DNA of 64,000 bases, taken from the NCBI RefSeq assembly GCF_028688295.1, contig NZ_JAQTYM010000001.1, positions 1 through 64,000 of the forward strand, in the 5' to 3' direction. Every line of letters begins with the position of its first letter. The stretch's first letter is position 1. The notes under the pieces were generated by a model. It did no database searches, was not told where the DNA came from, and saw only the letters and a program-made list of their open reading frames with translations. Made by a program: the position numbers and the translations under genes. Source of the DNA: Sulfuricurvum sp. (lineage in GTDB: Bacteria; Campylobacterota; Campylobacteria; Campylobacterales; Sulfurimonadaceae). Shown here one piece after another: positions 17,720-26,960 of this stretch.

Positions 17720-18514
17720 ATGCTAGTGACATTTTTAGGGTATGTTGGTCGGCCGTTTCTCCATTTTTACGATGTAATTGAGCGTTTCGGTTTTTTTATT
17801 TTATTTCAATTTTCTCTTTTTAAACTCTATCCATTAGCGTTTAAACGGTACAAAATCGTATTAACTCAGATCGAAGTGATCGGTCTTGGGTGTATGGGCG
17901 TTGTTACGTTGACCGCCCTTTTTACCGGTATGGTTGAAGCGATCCAACTTTATGATGGATTTCATCAGTTTGGTATTGAAAATTTTATCGGCTATACCAT
18001 TTTCCTTTCTATTACGAAAGAGCTTGGCCCTGTTTTTGCTTCGTTGATGTTGATTTCCCGCTCTATTAGTGCGATGGCAGCGGAGCTTGGGACGATGCGG
18101 GTGAGCGAACAGATCGATGCAATTGATATTTTAGGGGTAGATTCAAAAGAGTATTTGATCACGCCTCGTATTATTGCAACGGTTATCTCATTGCCTTTGT
18201 TAGTTATTTGGTTTGACTTTATCGCCATCGGCTCAGCGTATGTAATTTCAACCGGTGTTTTGGGGATTAATCCAATAGCGTATCAAGAGACATTGATGCG
18301 CTTAGGTGAGTTTAATGACATCATGACAGGTGTCATAAAAGCGGCGGTCTTTGGGTTTATTGTCAGCTCAATCGGGAGTTATATTGGCTATCACACTAGT
18401 GGTGGAGCGCGTGGTGTCGGACAATCGACGATTTACGCCGTTGTCTATTCCGCCGTAGCTATTTTTATTACCAACTATTTTTTATCATCGCTCTTTTTGT
18501 ATTTAGATATTTAG
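17720..18514 (+). CDS. mlaE: MlaE-family ABC transporter permease
   Basis: A 264-residue, five- to six-helix membrane protein of the MlaE/YrbE family, the permease part of phospholipid transporters that keep outer-membrane asymmetry. Conserved pieces include FTGMVEAIQ, KELGPVFASLMLISRSISAMAAELGTM (the family's E-L-G-x-M region) and VISLPLLV. ATG 17720 has AAGGA 7 bases upstream; an in-frame TTG at 17684 lacks a site. The partner genes mlaF and mlaD are not adjacent; the gene is flanked by a divergent fliL and a convergent carbonic anhydrase. Confidence 0.9.
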   Translation: MLVTFLGYVGRPFLHFYDVIERFGFFILFQFSLFKLYPLAFKRYKIVLTQIEVIGLGCMGVVTLTALFTGMVEAIQLYDGFHQFGIENFIGYTIFLSITKELGPVFASLMLISRSISAMAAELGTMRVSEQIDAIDILGVDSKEYLITPRIIATVISLPLLVIWFDFIAIGSAYVISTGVLGINPIAYQETLMRLGEFNDIMTGVIKAAVFGFIVSSIGSYIGYHTSGGARGVGQSTIYAVVYSAVAIFITNYFLSSLFLYLDI

Positions 18515-18521
18515 AAAACCA

Positions 18522-19202
18522 TTATTCCCCAAGTTCACTGAGCGGTCGGAATTGGTAGGTATCCGGATCATAATATTCGATGCCACCTGTCTCGATATCG
18601 TAGTACCATCCATGGATAAAGAGTTTATCTTCATCAACCAATTTTTTAACGTAAGGGTACGTAAGAAGGTTTTCGATTTGGGTGATGATGGAGAGATGCT
18701 CTGTCGCACGGTATAAATCTTCTTTGAGAGCATTACCCCCCAGTGCAAGCATTGCCATTGATTTTGCTTTTTCACCCAAGGTGAGCCATTTTGCTGTGTG
18801 TACCATGGTAGTATCACAACTGTTTTTGTAAAGGGCTTCGATAGCTCCGCAGTGTGAATGTCCGCAGATAATTATTTCAGAGACTTCCAATACACCTACG
18901 GCGTATTCGATCCCTGCAGCTGTTGAGTGAAAATCTTCATCGGGTTTGTAGGGTGCAACAAAGTTACCAACGTTGCGAATGACAAACAAATCTCCCGGAT
19001 TGGACTGGACAATTAAATCGGGGATGACGCGAGAATCAGAACAACCGATAAAAAGAGCACGAGGATTTTGTCCCTCTTTTACAAGATTTAAAAGTTGTGT
19101 TTCATGCTTTTTAAAATAGGTTTTTTGAAAGGTTTCATTTCCTTCCGCAAATTCTTTGAGTCTTTGAGTGCTCTGATCAGAGGCACTGGCACTTAATGAC
19201 AC
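18522..19202 (-). CDS. can: Beta-class carbonic anhydrase
   Basis: A 226-residue zinc enzyme interconverting CO2 and bicarbonate, probably cytoplasmic. The zinc ligands are C54, H115 and C118 (CSDSRV and GHSHCG), with the D56/R58 dyad present. Length and the C-terminal YDPDTYQF element fit bacterial beta enzymes. GTG start overlaps the stop of the upstream small gene by 10 bases, suggesting coupling. A second, unrelated carbonic anhydrase lies at 33.7 kb; autotrophic Campylobacterota need bicarbonate for the reductive TCA cycle, which would fit, but no other carbon-fixation gene is seen. Confidence 0.95.
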   Translation of the reverse strand: MSLSASASDQSTQRLKEFAEGNETFQKTYFKKHETQLLNLVKEGQNPRALFIGCSDSRVIPDLIVQSNPGDLFVIRNVGNFVAPYKPDEDFHSTAAGIEYAVGVLEVSEIIICGHSHCGAIEALYKNSCDTTMVHTAKWLTLGEKAKSMAMLALGGNALKEDLYRATEHLSIITQIENLLTYPYVKKLVDEDKLFIHGWYYDIETGGIEYYDPDTYQFRPLSELGE

Positions 19203-19465
19203 TGTTCAATTCCTAATTTTTTAATGATCGCTTCAAAAACATTTCCGCCTTCACGATCACAATCATCATGATATTCGATAGTAACCATACGTTTGCCACC
19301 AGTAACATCCCCGCCGTAGATATTTGGCGATATAGAACATAATGGGGTGCACATTGTGATTGCTTCCTCGATCATTTGGTGTTCCTCTTCGGTAGAGTAA
19401 GCCAACGAGAGTTTGGAATAACGCTCTTCAGATTTATGATCGGCAAAAATAGAACATACTGGCAT
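19193..19465 (-). CDS. Small conserved hypothetical protein with paired cysteines
   Basis: A 90-residue soluble protein with five cysteines (MPVCSIF, CTPLCS, DDCD and the terminal QCH) and several acidic/histidine residues, which might bind a metal. The pattern GKRMVTIEYHDDCDREGG is well ordered and suggests a real domain. It overlaps the beta carbonic anhydrase start by 10 bases and lies 45 bases after radA's 3-prime end region on the same strand. No family recognised. Confidence 0.6.
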   Translation of the reverse strand: MPVCSIFADHKSEERYSKLSLAYSTEEEHQMIEEAITMCTPLCSISPNIYGGDVTGGKRMVTIEYHDDCDREGGNVFEAIIKKLGIEQCH

Positions 19466-19510
19466 AAAATATCCTTAGGTTATGATGGGTTTATTATACG
19501 AAATTTTAGG

Positions 19511-20863
19511 TTAAAACCACTCCAAAAGTTTACTCACTTCATCAATTTCGTAACATTTGATTGCTGTTTTCTCAATTGGTTTTTTTGGAATTAATGCTTT
19601 AGTGATTTGTTGAGAAGCAGCCTCTTTAAGCCGCTGATCAAGCTGATAAACCTCTCGAATATCACCAACAAGGGAGACTTCGCCGATAAACACCGTCTCT
19701 TTGGAGATGGCACGGTTGCGGAAACTGCTGATGATGGCGGCGAGAATCGCTAAATCGGCGGAGGTTTCGGTGATTTTGATTCCTCCCGTGATATTAATAA
19801 AAACATCATAGCTGTTGAGCGGTATTTCGAGTTTTCGCTCTAGTAGTGCGAGAAGCATATTGAGGCGATTGTTCTCAAATCCTGTCGCTTGTCGTTTTGG
19901 GTTAGGAGCATGGGTGTCACTTACCAGTGCTTGCACTTCGAGAACGATGGGGCGAGTCCCCTCCATGATAACGGTGAGGGCGGAACCGCTTTGGGATTTA
20001 GTGCGGTTAAAAAAGCGCGATGAGAGATCTTTTGCCGAGACCAGACCGTCGTGACGCATCTCGAATACCCCGATTTCGCTCGTAGGTCCGAAACGGTTTT
20101 TAAATCCACGCAAAATTCGCAGTTCATGTCCGCTGTCCCCTTCGAAATAGAGGACGACATCGACCATGTGCTCCAAAACGCGCGGCCCTGCGATGGAGCC
20201 CTCTTTGGTGATGTGCCCGATGATGAAGATAGCGATGCGACGTTCTTTGGCGATACGCATCAGATCAAAGGTGATCTGTCGTACCTGCGTCACCGATCCG
20301 GGTGCAGAAGCGATGGTTTCGGAATAGAGGGTTTGGATCGAGTCGATGATAATGCACTCATAAGCGCGTTCATGCAGTTCGGCAAGAACTTGTTCTAGTC
20401 GTATCTCGGCGAGGAGATAGAGGTTATCGACATTGGCTCCCAGACGATTCGCTCGAAGTTTAATCTGCCCTTCGCTCTCCTCTCCTGATACGTAGAGGAC
20501 GTTGCGGCGCTGCTTTGCTAGGTTTGAGCCGATTTTCAGAAGCAGGGTTGATTTCCCGACCCCTGGACTCCCGCCGATGAGCACCAGTGAACCGGGAACA
20601 ACACCCCCTCCGAGAACCATATCCAGCTCGGCATCGTCACTGCTGAAGCGTTCGGTATGTTCTTCGACGATCTGAGTAATCTCTTTGGCTTTTACACCGC
20701 CTGATGGGGAAGAAGAAGAGGTGAGTTTGATGGTCTCTTGTTGTTGTTCACTTAGTTCGACAAAACTATCCCAGCCGCCACAGTTGGTACATTTACCCAT
20801 CCATTTTGGGGTAGTGAACCCGCAGTTTTGACATTCAAAGAGGACGTTTTTTTTCTTTGCCAT
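19511..20863 (-). CDS. radA: DNA repair and recombination protein RadA
   Basis: A 450-residue RecA-like ATPase that helps branch migration of recombination intermediates. Domain order: N-terminal zinc finger C11/C14/C25/C28; Walker A GGSPGVGKST at 97-106; the RadA-specific KNRFG motif in GFKNRFGPTSEIGVF; and a C-terminal Lon-protease-like domain (TGGIKITETSADLAI). Complete and of standard length. Its ATG overlaps the ftsY stop by one base (TAATG). Confidence 0.96.
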   Translation of the reverse strand: MAKKKNVLFECQNCGFTTPKWMGKCTNCGGWDSFVELSEQQQETIKLTSSSSPSGGVKAKEITQIVEEHTERFSSDDAELDMVLGGGVVPGSLVLIGGSPGVGKSTLLLKIGSNLAKQRRNVLYVSGEESEGQIKLRANRLGANVDNLYLLAEIRLEQVLAELHERAYECIIIDSIQTLYSETIASAPGSVTQVRQITFDLMRIAKERRIAIFIIGHITKEGSIAGPRVLEHMVDVVLYFEGDSGHELRILRGFKNRFGPTSEIGVFEMRHDGLVSAKDLSSRFFNRTKSQSGSALTVIMEGTRPIVLEVQALVSDTHAPNPKRQATGFENNRLNMLLALLERKLEIPLNSYDVFINITGGIKITETSADLAILAAIISSFRNRAISKETVFIGEVSLVGDIREVYQLDQRLKEAASQQITKALIPKKPIEKTAIKCYEIDEVSKLLEWF

Positions 20864-21750
20864 TATTTGTTGGATTCTTCCCCAAAAATAGCATCCAAAA
20901 TCCCATCCACAAACTCGTATTTGTTAAACGGTATTAAATGCTCCGGCTGTTCACCGACTCCGATGTAGAGAATTGGGAGGGAGAGGGCGTAGGCGATAGA
21001 GAATACTGATCCCCCTTTTGCGGTGCCATCGAGTTTGGTGATAATTATTCCATCGACTCCTACCATCTCATTAAAGGCTTTGGCTTGGGCAATCGCCGAA
21101 GAGCCCTGTGTTCCATCTAGGATTAGGATTTTGTGGTGTGGTGAGCCTGTATGCGCTTTATCACAGATACGGACGATTTTTTTGAGCTCATTCCCGAGGT
21201 TTGTTTGGGTATGGAGCCGTCCGGCAGTATCAATGATAACTTGTTCAAACCCTCGTGCTTTTGCCGATTCAATGGTGTCGTAGGCAACGGCGCTTGGATC
21301 ATGGCCCTGACGAGAAGAGATGATCGGAACATCCAGTTTATCCGCCCATCTTGTGAGCTGTTCGATAGCAGCGGCACGGAAAGTATCTCCCGCGCCGAGG
21401 ATAACACGCTCACCGTTGTTGAGGTGATGTTGCGCAAGTTTCGCAATGGTAGTGGTTTTACCTGCACCGTTGACACCGATGATAAGGCTAACCGTTGGTT
21501 TCTCGGGATTATCGGGGAGGGTGTTTTGTGCATAACTGAGAGTTGCGAGGAGTTTGGAACGGAGTTGCTCGCGGGTAATATTATCTTGATACAGTTCTCG
21601 GAGGATGATTTCAACGAGATCGTATTCAACGTCGGCTTCGAGGAGGATATTTTCAAGATCATCTTTGCTAATGGTCGCTTTTTTCTCAGGGATAATGGTA
21701 CTGATCGCCTCGAGTGTTTTTTGAAGTCCTTTCTTGATAAAACTGAACAT
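20863..21750 (-). CDS. ftsY: Signal recognition particle receptor FtsY
   Basis: A 295-residue SRP GTPase that docks ribosome-SRP complexes at the inner membrane. It consists only of a short amphipathic start and the NG domain. GTPase motifs are visible: G1 GVNGAGKTTT, DTFRAAA, DTAGR, and TKLDGTAKGG. The acidic A domain found in enterobacterial FtsY is absent, as is normal in this phylum. It starts 3 bases after the thioredoxin-like lipoprotein gene and is coupled to radA. Confidence 0.96.
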   Translation of the reverse strand: MFSFIKKGLQKTLEAISTIIPEKKATISKDDLENILLEADVEYDLVEIILRELYQDNITREQLRSKLLATLSYAQNTLPDNPEKPTVSLIIGVNGAGKTTTIAKLAQHHLNNGERVILGAGDTFRAAAIEQLTRWADKLDVPIISSRQGHDPSAVAYDTIESAKARGFEQVIIDTAGRLHTQTNLGNELKKIVRICDKAHTGSPHHKILILDGTQGSSAIAQAKAFNEMVGVDGIIITKLDGTAKGGSVFSIAYALSLPILYIGVGEQPEHLIPFNKYEFVDGILDAIFGEESNK

Positions 21751-21752
21751 CT

Positions 21753-22304
21753 TTATTTTCCTAAAGCGGTAGCAATATCGTGATCGATGATCTCTTCGTG
21801 TGTCGCACCGGCATAGTGGGTGACATATTCGCCATTTTTATATAAAACCATCAAAGGGATCGGAAATTGTTGTCCTACACCGATGGTTGATGCGATGGCA
21901 CGTGCAAGCTCTTTGTTATCAGCTTTGTTGGAGATGAGGTAATCGCCCCCCTTGTTTTTTTCACGAAACGCATCCAAATCGGCATTACTTTTGTCCTCTT
22001 CGATCGTTATACCCATGATAATCAAATCTTCTCCGTATTTTTTCTGCAAATTACCGAGATGTTTTGCTTCGGCTTGACATGGTGGGCACCATGTGGCAAA
22101 GATATCAAACAATACGACTTTATCTTCACCCACATCGAGGGTGAAGTTAGTCCCCTTTTTTTCTACATTATAGCTTTTGCCTTGGGTATCCATGAGGGCA
22201 AAGTTCGCTGTTGAAACCATCGCTTCATCGGAAGATTCTTCTCCACAACCTTGAAACAAGAGGGTGAGAGAGAGTAAAGGGATTAGAAGTGTTGAAAAAC
22301 GCAT
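21753..22304 (-). CDS. Thioredoxin-like lipoprotein (TlpA/ResA type)
   Basis: A 183-residue protein with a lipoprotein signal (LLFQGC lipobox, acylated Cys near residue 20) and a thioredoxin fold with active site FATWCPPCQAE. Such proteins reduce disulfides on the outer face of the membrane, for example in cytochrome c maturation. The family cis-proline segment FPIPLMVLY is present. ATG at 22304 is chosen; a TTG directly before it gives better spacing to AAAGG and cannot be excluded. First gene of the unit running to ftsY and radA. Confidence 0.88.
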   Translation of the reverse strand: MRFSTLLIPLLSLTLLFQGCGEESSDEAMVSTANFALMDTQGKSYNVEKKGTNFTLDVGEDKVVLFDIFATWCPPCQAEAKHLGNLQKKYGEDLIIMGITIEEDKSNADLDAFREKNKGGDYLISNKADNKELARAIASTIGVGQQFPIPLMVLYKNGEYVTHYAGATHEEIIDHDIATALGK

Positions 22305-22362
22305 CAATGTTGACCTTTAATAAGATAAAATTAGAGAGATTATAACAAAGCAAAGGTAAAAA

Positions 22363-23007
22363 GTGTCCAAAAGCGATTTTAGAGCCGATTGTTTGAAGCA
22401 GCTGAAGGGTCTTAACCCCAGTACAAAATACTCTCGTGATGCAAGAATACGTGCTACATTAGAGACGATATTGAGACAATTTCCTTTTAATCGCATATTG
22501 TTATTTTGGCCGATGGGTTTTGAAGCGGATATCCGAAAAACGATAAAATTACTACGCCATACAAAAGAAGTATATTTACCGTTTATGGATGGCGTCAGTT
22601 TCAAAATGGTACCATTGAGATACCCGTTGGAACGTAAGACTTTTGGGATTTATGAGCCTCGGGATTCGTATAGAAAATATAATTTAATAGATGTAGCTAT
22701 TGTCCCTGTTGTAGGGGTAGACGGGTCATTGCGCCGAGTAGGTTTCGGCAAAGGGATGTATGATCGATTTTTTCCGACCCTGAAAACGAAACCATTTACG
22801 ATTTTTATTCAATCATGCGCGTGTCAAACGATGCAAAATGTATGTGATGATTATGATGTGCAAGGAGACCTGCTCATTACCCCTCAAGGGGTTCAGGGCA
22901 TGAGGAAAACCAATGTTAGAAAGCCTTCTAGTCGGTGGCGCAGTCGCCATCATCAGCGGGTTGGTCGGATTTTTAATTTCAAAAAAGATTACCGCAGGGC
23001 AATTTGA
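22363..23007 (+). CDS. 5-formyltetrahydrofolate cyclo-ligase
   Basis: A 214-residue enzyme that converts 5-formyl-THF to 5,10-methenyl-THF using ATP. The family is shown by KxxxR at the N-terminus, YLPFMDG, and the hallmark GFGKGMYDRFF (G-x-G-x-G-x-Y-D). The start is a GTG following AAAGG. The normal domain ends near residue 180 (DLLITPQ). The frame then continues for about 35 strongly basic residues (RKTNVRKPSSRWRSRHH...) overlapping the start of rny by 95 bases; that tail may be an overprinted extension or a sign of an altered stop codon. Confidence 0.88.
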   Translation: MSKSDFRADCLKQLKGLNPSTKYSRDARIRATLETILRQFPFNRILLFWPMGFEADIRKTIKLLRHTKEVYLPFMDGVSFKMVPLRYPLERKTFGIYEPRDSYRKYNLIDVAIVPVVGVDGSLRRVGFGKGMYDRFFPTLKTKPFTIFIQSCACQTMQNVCDDYDVQGDLLITPQGVQGMRKTNVRKPSSRWRSRHHQRVGRIFNFKKDYRRAI

Positions 23008-24481
23008 TCTTTATTTAGAACAAGCCAAAGCAAAAGCAAAAGCGATTGAAAATGAAGCACATTTGATTCTAGAACGTGCTTCCCTGAGATCACGTGAGAT
23101 CGAAAAAGAGGCGCAAAAACACTACGATGAGACGTATGATCAGGTCAAAAAAGATCTCTCAACGCGTGAAGAAAAAATCGTACGTTCTGAGCGAGAGTTT
23201 GAACTGCTTCGTCAAAACGAAGAAGAAAAAATAGCATTAGAGCGATCTAACGTTGAAAATCGGCGTATCAATGTAGAACGTAACGAACGTGCTTTAGAGA
23301 AATTAAAAGAAGACTACCGCCAAAAAAGTGAACAAATCAAGGTGATCGTAGAACAACGTGCCGGACTATCGGCACAGGAAGCTAAAACGATTCTTTTAGA
23401 ACAAGTACGTGAAGATGCCCGTTTAGAGTTAGCGCACCAAATGCGCGAGCTTGAGGATCAATCCAAAGAGCAGCTCAAACGTAAAGCAAATTATATTTTA
23501 GCGCAGGCAACGTCACGGTTTGCGGGAGAGTATGCCGCAGAGCGGCTGATTAGTGTTATTCACCTCGATGATGATGAGCTTAAAGGGCGTATTATCGGGA
23601 AAGAGGGGCGTAATATTAAAGCGTTAGAGATGGTGAGCGGAGTCGATATTATCATCGATGAGACACCGAATGCGATTATCGTGAGTTCCTTTAATCTCTA
23701 TCGCCGTGCTATCGCAACCAAAACGATTGAACTTTTAGTTCAAGATGGACGTATTCAACCTGCAAGGATTGAAGAGGTATACCAAAAAGTATGCGATGAA
23801 TTTGATGAAGCGATGACCCGCGAAGGGGAAGAGATTGTTCTGGATTTAGGGATAGGGGGTATCCATCCTGAACTGATGAAACTGATCGGTCGTCTCAAAT
23901 ACCGCTCCAGTTACGGACAAAATGCGCTGGCGCATACGCTCGAAGTAGCTCATTTAGCCGGAATTATGGCTGCTGAGATGGGAGGAGATGTGAAGCTCGC
24001 CCGCCGTGCAGGATTACTGCATGATATCGGTAAAACACTTACCCAAGAAAACGGTGGAAACCATGTTGATATCGGGGCAGAGTTATGCCGTCGATATAAT
24101 GAAGATCCAGTGGTGATTAACGCTATTTATGCCCATCACGGGCATGAAGAGATTAAAAGTATCGAATGTGCGGCGGTATGTGCAGCTGATACCCTATCAG
24201 CTGCCCGTCCGGGTGCTCGCAGGGAAGTGTTGGAGAGTTTCTTACGCCGGGTAAGTGAGATCGAAGAGATCGCCACTCAAAAAGCAGGGGTTAAACAAGC
24301 CTACGCGATCAATGCGGGGCGTGAAGTACGGGTTATCGTGAGTGCACAAAGTGTCAATGATGATGAGACGGTATTGATCGCCCGAGAGATTGCCGATGAG
24401 ATTTCTCAAAAAGTGCAGTTTCCGGGTGAAATTAAAGTAAGTGTTATCCGCGAGAGTCGAGCGGTTGAATACGCTCGTTAA
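22913..24481 (+). CDS. rny: Ribonuclease Y
   Basis: A 522-residue membrane-anchored endoribonuclease that starts mRNA decay. Domain order: N-terminal transmembrane helix (LLVGGAVAIISGLVGFLIS), long coiled coil (about 25-200), KH domain with GRIIGKEGRNIKALE, and HD domain with the metal-binding pair in GLLHDIGKT plus YAHHGHEE. Length is typical. The start lies 95 bases inside the cyclo-ligase gene; the N-terminal anchor begins right at this ATG, supporting the choice. Confidence 0.96.
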   Translation: MLESLLVGGAVAIISGLVGFLISKKITAGQFDLYLEQAKAKAKAIENEAHLILERASLRSREIEKEAQKHYDETYDQVKKDLSTREEKIVRSEREFELLRQNEEEKIALERSNVENRRINVERNERALEKLKEDYRQKSEQIKVIVEQRAGLSAQEAKTILLEQVREDARLELAHQMRELEDQSKEQLKRKANYILAQATSRFAGEYAAERLISVIHLDDDELKGRIIGKEGRNIKALEMVSGVDIIIDETPNAIIVSSFNLYRRAIATKTIELLVQDGRIQPARIEEVYQKVCDEFDEAMTREGEEIVLDLGIGGIHPELMKLIGRLKYRSSYGQNALAHTLEVAHLAGIMAAEMGGDVKLARRAGLLHDIGKTLTQENGGNHVDIGAELCRRYNEDPVVINAIYAHHGHEEIKSIECAAVCAADTLSAARPGARREVLESFLRRVSEIEEIATQKAGVKQAYAINAGREVRVIVSAQSVNDDETVLIAREIADEISQKVQFPGEIKVSVIRESRAVEYAR

Positions 24482-24510
24482 AAAGACTAAGGGGTAATCC
24501 TCTTAGTCTT
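24478..24510 (-). terminator. Intrinsic terminator of the DUF3365 heme-protein gene
   Basis: On the minus strand the hairpin AAGACTAAG/CTTAGTCTT (9 bp, extended by G-C and G-T pairs) is followed by TTTTT. The stem contains the stop codon of the minus-strand gene, and its T-run touches the rny stop codon, so the two convergent genes share one compact end. No T-run follows on the plus strand. Confidence 0.75.
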
Positions 24511-25057
24511 GGTCGATTGCTATCGCAATCATCCCTCGTAAATCTCCCATTTTATACCCTATCGCTTTATCGTCTGGATAGGTCGCCTTGACTGCTTTCG
24601 CTAATTCCCCTTCGATATTTCCATGACATTTCAAACACGCTTCATTATTGATCACAATCGGTTTATAAAACATGATGGTGCTGTCCGATACATTAACGAG
24701 TTTTTGAGCAGGGAGAGGTTGACCATTTTTAACCAGATTATCCCATTCATTTAAAAGAGCTGTTTCGACTTTGTTGGCTTTATTGACCGGATTGCGATTG
24801 TTGATACTAATGCGTTTGATGGATGTTTTTGATTCTTTGGCTATTTGTTCAGTGAGGGTGAGGGCATTTTGAGAGCAAAAATGGAGTGCCACCATCGGGC
24901 CGCCGGTCTGCATTTGGCTTTTGAGCTCACCGCCGAGTTTTTGGAGTAATGCGTTGGAAATCTGATTCCCTTTTAGGGTTGCTTGTTCCTCTACTGAGGG
25001 TGACGCGATCAAAAGCGTGGAAGCGAGCGTGAGAGGAATGACGAAAAAACGTCTCAT
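24503..25057 (-). CDS. Periplasmic DUF3365 (Tll0287-like) c-type heme protein
   Basis: A 184-residue exported protein: signal peptide (FFVIPLTLASTLLIASP) and a PAS-like DUF3365/Tll0287 domain with one CxxCH heme-binding motif (CLKCH, about residues 139-143) after MFYKPIVI. Family members bind heme c and may sense redox state or carry electrons. It follows the cation-efflux gene by 57 bases on the same strand and has a good AAGGA ribosome site. Partner unknown. Confidence 0.85.
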   Translation of the reverse strand: MRRFFVIPLTLASTLLIASPSVEEQATLKGNQISNALLQKLGGELKSQMQTGGPMVALHFCSQNALTLTEQIAKESKTSIKRISINNRNPVNKANKVETALLNEWDNLVKNGQPLPAQKLVNVSDSTIMFYKPIVINNEACLKCHGNIEGELAKAVKATYPDDKAIGYKMGDLRGMIAIAIDQD

Positions 25058-25114
25058 TATTATATCCTTAAATTATGATTTACATAATTTTATCAGATAG
25101 TTTAGAACTTTTTA

Positions 25115-26008
25115 CTAATGCTCTTGATCTAAATGCTCCCCTTCAGAATCATCGTAGGGGTCGAGATGGATTAGCGCGTAGACATTGTTTTCAGGGAAAA
25201 GATTTTTAAGAGCAAGCTCGATTCGATCCCCTACCATGTGAGCATCATAAAGGGATGTACTAACGTTGAAAACCACATGAACGCTGAGATCGATATTAGA
25301 GCCTGAACGTCGGGTTCTCAGATCGTGATGACCGCTAATATCCAGCTGAGAATTCAGTAATTTGTTGATTTTAGAGACGCTTTCAGGATCTAATGCGGCA
25401 TCGAGGAGCATGAGAACCCCCTCTTTAATAATCGGATAGGCAGAATAGATCATATAAATGCCGATTCCGATTCCCAGCAGTGGATCGATAAAGGTGTAGT
25501 CGGTAAACGTGATGATCAGGAGCGATATTAAAACAGCTCCATTACTGAGTAAGTCGGTTTTATAGTGTAGCGCATCCGCTTGGATGACCATGTTTCCGGT
25601 TTTTTTGGCGACCATATTTAAAAAGAGGACTAGAGCTGCGGTAATAATGAGCGAAGCTACCATAACCCAGATAGAGAGATCGAGATGTTCGATCACACTC
25701 CCTTGCACCATTTTCGAGATGGCGGTATAGAGGATAAAGAGTGCTGAGAGGCTGATGATCGTACCCTCGATTACGGCGGCGAGGGGTTCGAGCTTACGAC
25801 GACCGAAGTTAAAATGCTCATCCGGTTCTTTATCGGAGTTGTGCAGAGCAAAATAGTTAAAGAGGGAGATAACCGTATCGAGCAGAGAATCGATAGCGGA
25901 GGCTAAAACGGCAACAGAACCGCTGATAATCCCAACAGTAAGTTTAAATGTCACCAGTAAAAAGGCGACGATGGTAGAGATAAGGGTGGCTTTTTTTTCG
26001 ATTCGCAT
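25115..26008 (-). CDS. Cation-efflux (CDF) transporter, FieF-like
   Basis: A 297-residue, six-helix metal exporter exchanging divalent cations for protons. The transport-site aspartates are seen in ASAIDSLLDT (helix 2) and QADALHYKTD (helix 5), which is the D-D/H-D set of FieF-type Zn/Fe exporters. The N-FGRRKLE loop is conserved. The cytoplasmic C-terminal domain contains SGHHDLRTRRSG. It is divergent from cmoB with 56 bases between starts. Confidence 0.92.
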   Translation of the reverse strand: MRIEKKATLISTIVAFLLVTFKLTVGIISGSVAVLASAIDSLLDTVISLFNYFALHNSDKEPDEHFNFGRRKLEPLAAVIEGTIISLSALFILYTAISKMVQGSVIEHLDLSIWVMVASLIITAALVLFLNMVAKKTGNMVIQADALHYKTDLLSNGAVLISLLIITFTDYTFIDPLLGIGIGIYMIYSAYPIIKEGVLMLLDAALDPESVSKINKLLNSQLDISGHHDLRTRRSGSNIDLSVHVVFNVSTSLYDAHMVGDRIELALKNLFPENNVYALIHLDPYDDSEGEHLDQEH

Positions 26009-26064
26009 GGGGGTATTTTAGCCTAATATTGATAAAATAAGACGATTATAGCTAGGGAGTGAAT

Positions 26065-26958
26065 ATGGATCTGAACGCAGTTCGACAAGAGCGTCAAAAA
26101 TGGATGACATGGAAAAATATCGCTCCGTTGCGTGAAGCGCTTCATCAGCTTCCGCAGATTGATGCTCATGCTGAACTGGGTAACACCGTTGCTCTCACAT
26201 CCCCAGAAGCAGTAGATGTCAACGAGCTAGAGCGGATTGCACGATTGATGATGCCGTGGCGTAAAGGGCCGTTTGATTTGTTTGGTCTTTTTATCGATAC
26301 CGAATGGCGCTCAGACCTCAAATACAATTTTCTCCGTCCCCATTTTAATCTAGCGGGTAAAAAAGTAGCCGATATCGGGTGTAACAACGGCTATTATATG
26401 TTTCGATTCCTCGAAGATGCTCCGGCAAAAGTGGTAGGGTTCGATCCTTCGGCTCTTTTTAAATCGCAGTTTGATCTCATTAACCATTATGTCAAAAGCG
26501 AGATCGTTTATGAACTCCTCGGTGTGGAACATTTACCATTTTATGAAGAGAAATTTGACGTTATCTTTTGTCTTGGGGTACTGTATCATCGAAGCGATCC
26601 GATTGCGATGATAAAAGCATTAGGACAAGGTTTGGCTGAGGGGGGTGAGATTTATCTCGATACTTTTATCATTGACGGTGATGAGCCAGTTGCTCTTTGC
26701 CCAAGCGGAAGCTATTCAAAAATTACTAATGTTTATTTCGTTCCAACTCTAAAAGCACTCGAAAACTGGTGTATTCGTGCCGGATTTAACTCTTTTGAAA
26801 TTCTGGGAACAGTACTTACAACGTCAGATGAACAACGTAAAACAGAGTGGATCGAATCACAAAGCCTTGAAGATTTTCTCGATCCTGCCGATAGTACCAA
26901 AACAGTAGAAGGCTATCCCGCACCAAAGCGTGGGTACGTACGAATTAAAAAGGGATAA
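26065..26958 (+). CDS. cmoB: tRNA U34 carboxymethyltransferase
   Basis: A 297-residue SAM-family enzyme that uses carboxy-SAM to make 5-carboxymethoxyuridine at the wobble base of tRNA. Class I motif [18 protein letters not shown], then GFDPS, and the CmoB-specific YLDTFIIDG and [17 protein letters not shown] segments are present. ATG 26065 has AGGGAG 6 bases upstream; an in-frame GTG two codons earlier overlaps that site. The partner cmoA is not in this window. Confidence 0.94.
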   Translation: MDLNAVRQERQKWMTWKNIAPLREALHQLPQIDAHAELGNTVALTSPEAVDVNELERIARLMMPWRKGPFDLFGLFIDTEWRSDLKYNFLRPHFNLAGKKVADIGCNNGYYMFRFLEDAPAKVVGFDPSALFKSQFDLINHYVKSEIVYELLGVEHLPFYEEKFDVIFCLGVLYHRSDPIAMIKALGQGLAEGGEIYLDTFIIDGDEPVALCPSGSYSKITNVYFVPTLKALENWCIRAGFNSFEILGTVLTTSDEQRKTEWIESQSLEDFLDPADSTKTVEGYPAPKRGYVRIKKG

Positions 26959-26960
26959 TT

